Shown here piece by piece: positions 56,958 through 64,000 of a stretch of 64,000 nucleotides of DNA (position 1 is the first letter of the stretch; each line of letters opens with the position of its first letter). The stretch lies in NCBI RefSeq assembly GCF_945859705.1, contig NC_079136.1:909501-973500 (forward strand). The letters run 5' to 3'. Position numbers and translations under genes: made by a program. The stretch is from Episyrphus balteatus (lineage: Eukaryota; Arthropoda; Insecta; Diptera; Syrphidae). The notes under the pieces were generated by a model. The model saw only the letters and a list, made by a program, of their open reading frames with translations, did no database searches and was not told the origin of the DNA.

Positions 56958-58144
56958 CACGAAAATAAACTGAACACGCATTCAACTCAACTGGTACTTG
57001 CGGGCCCTTAAGTTCTTCTACTATTTGGTTCGTTTTGCGAAATAGTTTTAAAATATTGTAACAACGTATAGGTCTCCCGTAGATATAGTTTAAATTACAG
57101 AAACATAATTATCAAAATAATATTTTTAATAGCACTGGTTTTCAGCCAACATTGACTCTCAATCTTAAAGAAAAAATTGGTTCAACAAGTCCAAAAACAG
57201 TAGATTTTGAAATTCCATATTTTATACAATTGTAGCCGTATTAGATTTTTGTGACCATAAAGTTGAAAGATAAAGTATTTTCTATTTTCCTTTACATGTT
57301 CAATATCATTAAATGCTGATAGGATCAAAAAATAGACTATTTAGTAAAAGCATCAAAAATGTTTTTTTTTTTTTCTCTTTTTTGAATAGTTTTTCTTAAG
57401 TTTTTTTTTTAATGCTTTAGTTTTATAAAAATTCAGAATAATACATTTCGATAGGAAATTTAATTATCTACAAAAAATTACTTGATCCAAAATTTTCAAA
57501 TTTGGCTTGCTTTTCAAGTTATAGACAAAAACTCAAAAAGTAAAGGTTTTATCCTTATAACTTATCTAAAGATTTTGAAACAAAGTATCTTTGCCAGAAA
57601 GTGTACTACACATTTAAAACTATGAGGATTCGAAAGATTTTGATTTTTTCTTGCAGTAAGAAATTTTTTTGTAAAAAAATTGCTTTAAAAAATCGATTTT
57701 TTTTTAAAATGTTTTGATACATTGCACTTAAACATCTGGAGTTACCCAGAAAAGTAACTCTAGTGTTTCTTGTTTTCTTATTCAGCTCTCAGGTGCCGGT
57801 TCTTATGTTCAGATTGATCGTTTATTACTCAATATATACCCCCAATACTAAGTATGCTGGGAAAAACAAGGACAAAAAACTTTGAAAAATCATATCTCGA
57901 AAACCTATCCATAAACATTTGTTTAGATAAGATTTTCGAATTTTCTGGGCTTAAATCTATAAGAAAAGTATAACGGCACTTGGTGTCCAAAAAATTTTAA
58001 TGGAAATGGTTATCACAAAGCTTAACTATTCTTCATAGTTTCAAGACATTTGTTTGCACATGGGAAGCACTGCTTCTGCTCCTTTCAAATAAATATCATC
58101 AAGCCCGCACGGACCGAAAAATCAATTTATTTAATGTTTTCGTT
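56958..58144. other. AT-rich non-coding DNA
   Basis: No gene was recognised. CTGGAGTTACCCAGAAAAGT and AACTC near 57738-57762 form a small imperfect hairpin. Confidence 0.4.
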
Positions 58145-58333
58145 TCAAGGATGCAGGATCTTAACTTGGATGTATTCATAGACAGCAAAGAATAACATTA
58201 TCTTCAAGAAAAAAAGTAAAGGCCTCAAGACGCTTCCCTGGTGGACACCAAAATTAGTTAAGAACTTATCGCTAACACCTAATGGGCATTTTACCTTTAT
58301 ATTTAATTCTCGTATCTGTTCATTCCATGTCAA
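58145..58333 (-). pseudogene. Fragment of a non-LTR (LINE) reverse transcriptase
   Basis: A 62-codon minus-strand frame contains TNFGVHQGSVLRPLLF. This matches the conserved G-x-x-Q-G-S/D-x-L-S/G-P-L-L-F block of LINE reverse transcriptases (residues about 29-41, at about 58211-58249). The usual Ser/Gly before Pro is Arg here. The following FADD-containing region is missing, and the frame ends 21 residues on. In-frame sequence also stays open a little upstream of the ATG without recognisable RT blocks. It is a short dead relic; the clade cannot be fixed. Confidence 0.75.
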
Positions 58334-60816
58334 TTACTGGAACTGATCGTTGCTTAGGAAAGCAATTGTCTGTAGAACTCATCCCATTGTAATTTTATCA
58401 AGAACGATTTCTTCATTGGCTTTAATTTGCATGACTCAGAGGTTGCTTTATTAGACAAAACGCAAATAATAACACATTTTGTCTGTTAACAACTAGAATG
58501 TTTTTAAGTTTTTCTTTAAAAGCATTTGGTTGAGTAGTTTCTCAGTTTCTGAAGTCAAAGGATAATATTCCCCTTTTAGCCAAGAGTCTTTTGATATTTT
58601 TTGTTATGGTTATCAAAGTAAATTATCAGGATACATTTTCTGACTAATTTAAGGACTTTTTTTTTTGGAATTGTTTCGTAAGCAATTAAGTTAAATTACA
58701 GATATCAAAACAAAAACCTTTCCTTTTCGCAATGATTGTGGTCGTCCTTGTCTTTGTTGTGTGTTTTTTCCTACTTTATCAATATTTCGTGAAATTCATT
58801 TCATCATCATCATTTTCATATGTATCTAAAAGGACAATCTAGACTTCACCATTTCTTTTCATAGATTAAAGTTTTAACTTCAAAAGTCAACCACTTTATT
58901 TTTATGATAACTCATACCTAACATCCTTTTTTACCTTTCCATTAGACCACAAGTAGAGAAAAAAAAAAGGAAAAATAAGCATTATTTTCAAAAATTACTT
59001 CACATCTCCTTAAATTGAAGTATACACAAACAAATTAGGGTCTTTTCTGGTGAATTGTATTAAAATATAAGTTACATTGTGAAGCCTTAACAACCATCTT
59101 TATAATGTTTATAATCCAAAAAGTAGGACAAAACAAAAAAACAAAAAAAAAAAGAAACTTCCAAGGCAATATCCACGAGAACGTAGATTTTCATAATAAT
59201 AAAAATAATGATAAAATCAAATAGCAGCCAGAATACACACTCACAAAAGATAGATTAAAGTCTCATTAAAAATAAATCCTTAGATAATAACAACGACCGA
59301 ACCATCCTTCGTCCTTAACATTTACTTCGTAAAAAACAAAACAACAAGAAATACAAAAAAAAAACAAGAAATCACTAAGCACAACAATCTACACAAGCTT
59401 TTTAAATTGAATCAACAGAAATGCGTTAACAATCACGCTTAGTTTGTTATTTTTTTTTTATTCTTCTTCTCTCGTCCTTATGATGCACAGAAAAATGATT
59501 TTTAAGTTACATTTAAGACGAAATTAAAAAAAAAAAGAACGAATTTCAAAAAATCAAAGAGAGGAATTTTAAAGAAAAAAAAAACAGAATATTTTCATTA
59601 AAAATAAAAAATCATCTCTGACGCAATGGGGGTCAGAGAATAAACGAAATCTGATAACGTTGTTAAAACACAGGATAACCCAGGAGGCAGAAAATAAAAA
59701 CCAAAAAATTAAAAAAAAACGTTTTCAAATAAATAATAAAAGAAACTCAGAACTCGGAACTCGGAAGTTCAACAGAAACAAAAAAAAAAAAAGATTTACG
59801 AAGGAAGAGAAAATATCCTCATAAACCAAACAAGGATACGCTCAACGCACAAGAAAATTAAATACATCCATTAAATTTAAAGTGAAAATAAAAGAAATAA
59901 AAAAAAAATAAATAAATATAAAAATAGAAGGACGAAGGACGACACAACGTTTTCTCTCCTCTTTTATATCCTTGGAGTATATATATTTTTTTTGCCCACG
60001 TAAACTGTTAATTTATTACAAAGCTTCGCTAACAATGTCACCTGCCTCCTTTATTCACATTCCAATTAGAAATGAATGAGGGCAAAATATATACACACAC
60101 ACAGACAAACACAGCCATCTATTTAGCTAGCTAGTCATAGCCACGGAACCAACCCCTAAGATATGGAAAATTAATTTTATTTGTTGTGATTTTGATTCTC
60201 TGGTTCAAGAACGATGATTTCTTGGTCAAGAGAGTGTCCTTTCTTCTTTTTTTTTTGTTGTATATTTCATTTTTAGCTTCCGTTTTTATTTATTAATCAA
60301 TTTTTTTTTCTGTAAGCTCAAGCTTTGATTAAATCAACAAACTTATATTGAAGATATTTTTTGTATTTATTGTCCTGTCAATAAATGTAGACAAAAAGAA
60401 AATTCTAGACGGAAATGTTGAAATGACAAGAATTGACTTTAGAACTTTTTGATTAGTTTGAAGGTCAGCACAATAAAAGTTTGAAGATTTGTAAGAAAAT
60501 TGTAAAATGAGTGGAGAGGCATCAATTTTTGAATTAAGTTAGTGTTAATTTGTTATTTTTTAAACTTGAATGTTTACTATAAAGAAATAAGTTAAGTTTT
60601 GTTTCTTCAATATGTGGTTTTATAATTGCTTCTACTGTTTCAGCATGTTTTTTATTTTTAAATTGCCAGCTGGTTTGTTGTTGCGCATGCCGCTGGGCAT
60701 GTCTGTTATTTGCGATCAAGCTTACAAATATCATTATCGTACTTAAATTTTATTTTTTTGGCTACAATTCTGTGTTTTCAGAGCCACTGTATATCAAAAA
60801 AATTACACACAGAGCC
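58334..60816. other. AT-rich non-coding DNA with many poly-A runs
   Basis: No gene or repeat family was recognised. The stretch 58.9-59.95 kb is strongly A-rich on the plus strand. Confidence 0.45.
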
Positions 60817-61016
60817 TATAACCAGTGGAGAAGCAAGAGGCTTCCAACGATATCTCATTTGTCAAACTACGATAAGTACTTAAGATATTATAATGGAACA
60901 TAATATTCAATACAATATCTATGATGTTCATCTATTTCATCATAACATCTAAAGTACTTATCGAAATTTGACAAATGAGGTATTGTTGGAAGCGTCTTGC
61001 TTGTCCGCTGGTTATA
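60817..61016. mobile_element. 200-bp MITE with ~65-bp inverted repeats
   Basis: The left arm TATAACCAGTGGAGAAGCAA and the right-arm complement TATAACCAGCGGACAAGCAA continue to pair. The pairing runs through CTTCCAACRATAYCTCATTT, GTCAAA and CGATAAGTACTT. Arms differ at roughly one base in eight. The centre is AT-rich. Termini read TA|TAACCAG, so TA is the likely target duplication. A half copy lies at 51581. Confidence 0.82.
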
Positions 61017-62055
61017 GACTAGCGTTGACCATTGTTTGGTTTCGATTATTTAAATGTTTTCTTTCTAATACTCTCTAAAAATATTGAAATTTTTAAAAAT
61101 TGTCTAAATGAATTAAAAAATAACATACATTTCCAATACTTTGTTTTCTAATAGGTACATTATCCGTATTATCTTAAGGTCTAAAGTCAAAACAAAGAAC
61201 TAAACATAATTATATTTGTAAAACGTCATTGAAAATTTATGTATTTTGTAGGGTTTTTTTTTGACAAACACTGTCAACAACAACCTTCTCAACCCAAAAC
61301 CACTTTCATCAACCACTAACCAACAACCTCATCGCCATCCACCATTGCCATCATCATCATCGGTTGTTAAAGGATGATTTAAACAAACAATCAAGGAGCC
61401 GCGGAAAGTAAAAACAAACTTTTGAAGGACATACTCTATCTCTCTCTTTCTCTCTATCTCTCTTGTGTATATAAAAGAGGCTAATCTAATAAAATTTTAT
61501 ATTAACTATGCACAACTCAAATAACTGTCACTTGCAATGCCAAAAAGCCTCGGCTAATGATATTAAACTAGAAAACTTTGGCCTTGTTTCTTATGATGAG
61601 CATGATGATGATGATGCTGATGGTTTCACAAAGATACATAGAGATAGATAGAAATGAGACTAATCGGTGATATCCCTTTACTTTTAAGGAAAAGGCTGTG
61701 TAATGCTGATTTAATTAGGATCTTTCAGAGTCCTATGTTCTGTGCGGTAGCAGCGTTGTCTACACAATGAAATGAGATGAGTGTACTTTGGTGAAATGTT
61801 AATTTATTTTCTTGTTGGTATCAACTCTGCTGTTGCCAACATTTACTTTCTGCTTTTATAATGAGGTTTTTTTTTTTGTTCATAATGACCTTTGGGAGAT
61901 CTTCATTTGTTTAACTTTTGTTTCAAACTAATTTGTGTTAAGTTTAAGAGATTTTGGGGATCATGATACAAATTATATTACAAGAACTTTTTAGTTAAAA
62001 ATTTTTATCAATACTTTTTTTTTAAAAATTTACTTGAAGAAGGTGTTTGTTCAAG
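61017..62055. other. Non-coding DNA, no gene seen
   Basis: A TCTC-rich pyrimidine tract at about 61435-61465 and an ATG repeat (GATGATGATGATGATG) near 61600-61615 are the only structures noted. Confidence 0.4.
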
Positions 62056-62516
62056 TACTTCTACTTCTACTTCTACTTCTACTTCTACTTCTACTTCTAC
62101 TTCTACTTCTACTTCTACTTCTACTTCTACTTCTACTTCTACTTCTACTTCTACTTCTACTTCTACTTCTACTTCTACTTCTACTTCTACTTCTACTTCT
62201 ACTTCTACTTCTACTTCTACTTCTACTTCTACTTCTACTTCTACTTCTACTTCTACTTCTACTTCTACTTCTACTTCTACTTCTACTTCTACTTCTACTT
62301 CTACTTCTACTTCTACTTCTACTTCTACTTCTACTTCTACTTCTACTTCTACTTCTACTTCTACTTCTACTTCTACTTCTACTTCTACTTCTACTTCTAC
62401 TTCTACTTCTACTTCTACTTCTACTTCTACTTCTACTTTTACTTTTACTTTTACTTTTACTTTTACTTCTACTTCTACTTCTACTTCTGCTTCTACTTCT
62501 TCTTCTTCTGCTTCTA
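62056..62516 (+). repeat. (CTTCTA)n hexanucleotide microsatellite, ~77 units
   Basis: The array is pure TACTTC/CTTCTA from 62056 to about 62432. Then about five TACTTT units follow at 62433-62467, a return to TACTTC, and impure CTTCTGCTTC ends at 62516. No forward frame contains a stop, so long poly-Leu and Phe-Tyr frames (202 and 185 codons) appear. They are not genes. The perfect tract length should be treated as approximate, since assemblies often collapse such arrays. Confidence 0.98.
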
Positions 62517-63465
62517 CGAGTATTTAGTAAGTACTGTTCGGCAGGTTTTGTGCAAGGTTCACAAACTCCTAGATATTGTAAACTTGAACTTCATCGCTAT
62601 TTAGTAACTTGCAGTCTAGGAATTTACATTGGTTCTCTCTGACTTTTCACGACTTGTCTTCCTGAAGCAAATCCTTCTATAGAAATGTTCGCACCTGATC
62701 CTTCTTAAAATATTTCTGCATATTCTTCTTTTTACTTAGGTATGTCTTTCGACTACCCTTATCACATAAATCCAAAATTTATGACTTTTTTTAAGTTTAA
62801 AGAGAAATATCAACAATAAATTTATGTATTTTTTTGTTTGTTCGTATACACTTTGAGTGTCCTATTGTAATTTTGTTTCAACTCCCCCTTTCCCCTCTTT
62901 ATTTTATTTTCTACACCAAAATGACAGATAATACACAGAGAAGAGGGTGAAATTCAATTCTAAACAAATAAATTATTGATTTTCTTGATTAAAGTGTCAG
63001 AGCTGCCATCGAGTTATATCTTTTCAGTTTAAAATAACAAAAAAATATCGCAAGTAAAAACAAGGGAGATACAAAAAAAAAAAAAAAATCATTTGACATG
63101 GGTTGGAGATTCATTGATAAAAATCAATATATTATGGCTCCTCCATAGTGGTTATATCAAAAGCATTGTTTCTTATTCAATTTTTCCTCCCATTGTAAAC
63201 AAAAAACACACAGAAAACTCATAGCAAAATCGTAAATTTATATATACGCCGCGAAATAGGAAAAAGTAAACACAAGTTTTTTTATATCTATTATGATGGA
63301 GGTTCTTTAAAGCCGCAGCTTTTGTCACAAAGAAATAAAAAGTTTAAAATGCTTTACTTTAAATGAAATACCTTAACATTCATACATTCAAAATTTATGT
63401 GTGTTCCCGAGTAAAAAATAGAAATTGAACTTTTAAATAAAAAAAAATTAAACAAATCTTGACTG
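62517..63465. other. AT-rich non-coding DNA
   Basis: No gene or repeat family was recognised. Confidence 0.4.
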
Positions 63466-63823
63466 CCTGCACCACAGCTGCACCACCTACGTTTGGCGGC
63501 AAATTTCGGCGCACCACCGCCGTACCACTTCTGCACCATTTCATTTTGTATAAAAAATTCGCTGCACCATGATACATAACTTTGGATTATTGAAAAATAA
63601 AATCGTGGTGCAGCGGTGGTGACCGAATTTTTCATTAAAAATTAAATGGTACGGACGTGGTGCAGACGTGGTGCGGCGTAGGTACACTGAATTTTTCATT
63701 CAAAAGGAAGTCTTGTGGCGGTGGTGCAGCGAATTTTTTCATACAAATGAAATGCAGCGCTGGTTTGGTGGTTTAGAAATTTTGAAAATGGTGCGGACGT
63801 GGCGCAGCGGTGGTACGGCGGAA
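63466..63823. repeat. GC-rich inverted repeat of GTGGTGCAGCGGTGGTG units
   Basis: The left side (63466-63571) carries CTGCACCAC, CACCACCGCCGTACCACTT and CACCATTTCATTTTGTATAA units. Their complement recurs on the right (63605-63823), which includes GTGGTGCAGCGGTGGTG, GGACGTGGTGCAGACGTGG, GGCGGTGGTGCAGCGAATTT and TTTCATACAAATGAAATGC. The right side holds about two to three diverged units. Frames over it on both strands are repeat products. Confidence 0.75.
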
Positions 63824-64000
63824 TTCCATTTTTACTCGAATTTTTGTATGATTTTTAAAAGAAATAAAGTAATATTTCATGTTAATGATTTGCAAAATTT
63901 CGATTTTTTTTAAATCTTAAAGCGGAATTAGAATTTATTAAAATGTTTTTATAAGACTCTTATGTATTTTATGAATCTTTGCTAGATCTTTCAGTTCTCG

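Noticed and set aside
62034..62642. 202-codon poly-Leu and 185-codon Phe-Tyr open frames
   Set aside because: Both are translations of the (CTTCTA)n microsatellite, which has no stop in any forward frame.
1..64000. CRISPR array, bacterial operons, ribosomal RNA genes
   Set aside because: No regular direct repeats with unique spacers, no ribosome-binding-site-led gene strings and no rRNA-like segments. The sequence is eukaryotic in character.

Overview
The window looks like an intronic or intergenic stretch of a large, AT-rich insect genome, most likely a fly (Diptera). The grounds are long A/T tracts, fly-style GTT/CAA and CA/GT runs, many miniature inverted-repeat transposons with TA target duplications, a tRNA-derived SINE, and decayed LINE and Gypsy-type retroelement pieces. 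I find no intact protein-coding gene. Every long open frame is explained by a repeat or is random in composition. All assignments are by eye. Flank comparisons such as 'about 85-90% identical' are impressions, not computed values.

Layout. 0.8-2.1 kb: a TA-flanked MITE (1130-1315) and a second MITE (1461-2055) split by a SINE with a perfect 10-bp target-site duplication. 4.77-8.11 kb: a composite repeat holding an 809-bp foldback (5245-6053) and a ~130-bp tandem array, itself interrupted by a ~415-bp hAT-type element (6455-6869). 12.4-13.6 kb: a 164-bp duplication rich in TTTCGCA. 15.4-18.3 kb: a MITE, a 2.2-kb foldback element with an internal 147-bp minisatellite, and a small hairpin MITE abutting it. 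18.40 kb: a pyrimidine tract followed by AG|GT, which reads as either a recursive splice site or a 39-nt microexon. 20.2-22.06 kb: a nearly perfect 1.86-kb palindrome. 22.9-26.5 kb: a degenerate tandem repeat, another copy of the split MITE family, a possible untranslated first exon (24.66-24.98 kb), and a further MITE nested in an 876-bp inverted-repeat element.

26.8-37.3 kb is mostly single-copy AT-rich sequence with a GGTTAATTTGTAACC repeat field at 35.3-35.9 kb. 37.28-38.18 kb is a 901-bp terminal-inverted-repeat element with a 5-bp target duplication. 38.9-45.85 kb is the most unusual part. About 18 copies of CACGTTGGGCGCCA lie on the + strand (38.9-43.1 kb) and about 6 in the opposite orientation (45.0-45.85 kb), set in largely unlike flanks. 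The 14-mer equals the CCA-bearing 3' end of tRNA-Lys(CUU), equivalently a retroelement primer-binding site read backwards. It also embeds GGCGCC and GCCATTTT, which resemble E2F-like and PHO/YY1-like sites.

47.85 kb carries a 21-bp minisatellite, 53.57 kb a minus-strand tRNA-like SINE head, 54.1-55.0 kb Gypsy-type pol remains, and 56.74 and 60.8 kb two MITEs. 58.1-58.3 kb holds a LINE reverse-transcriptase fragment, 62.06-62.52 kb a ~460-bp (CTTCTA)n microsatellite, and 63.47-63.82 kb a GC-rich inverted repeat. No shared pathway can be proposed because there are no confident genes. The functional candidates are the splice-like site at 18.4 kb, the exon-like segment at 24.7-25.0 kb and the 38.9-45.9 kb motif field.
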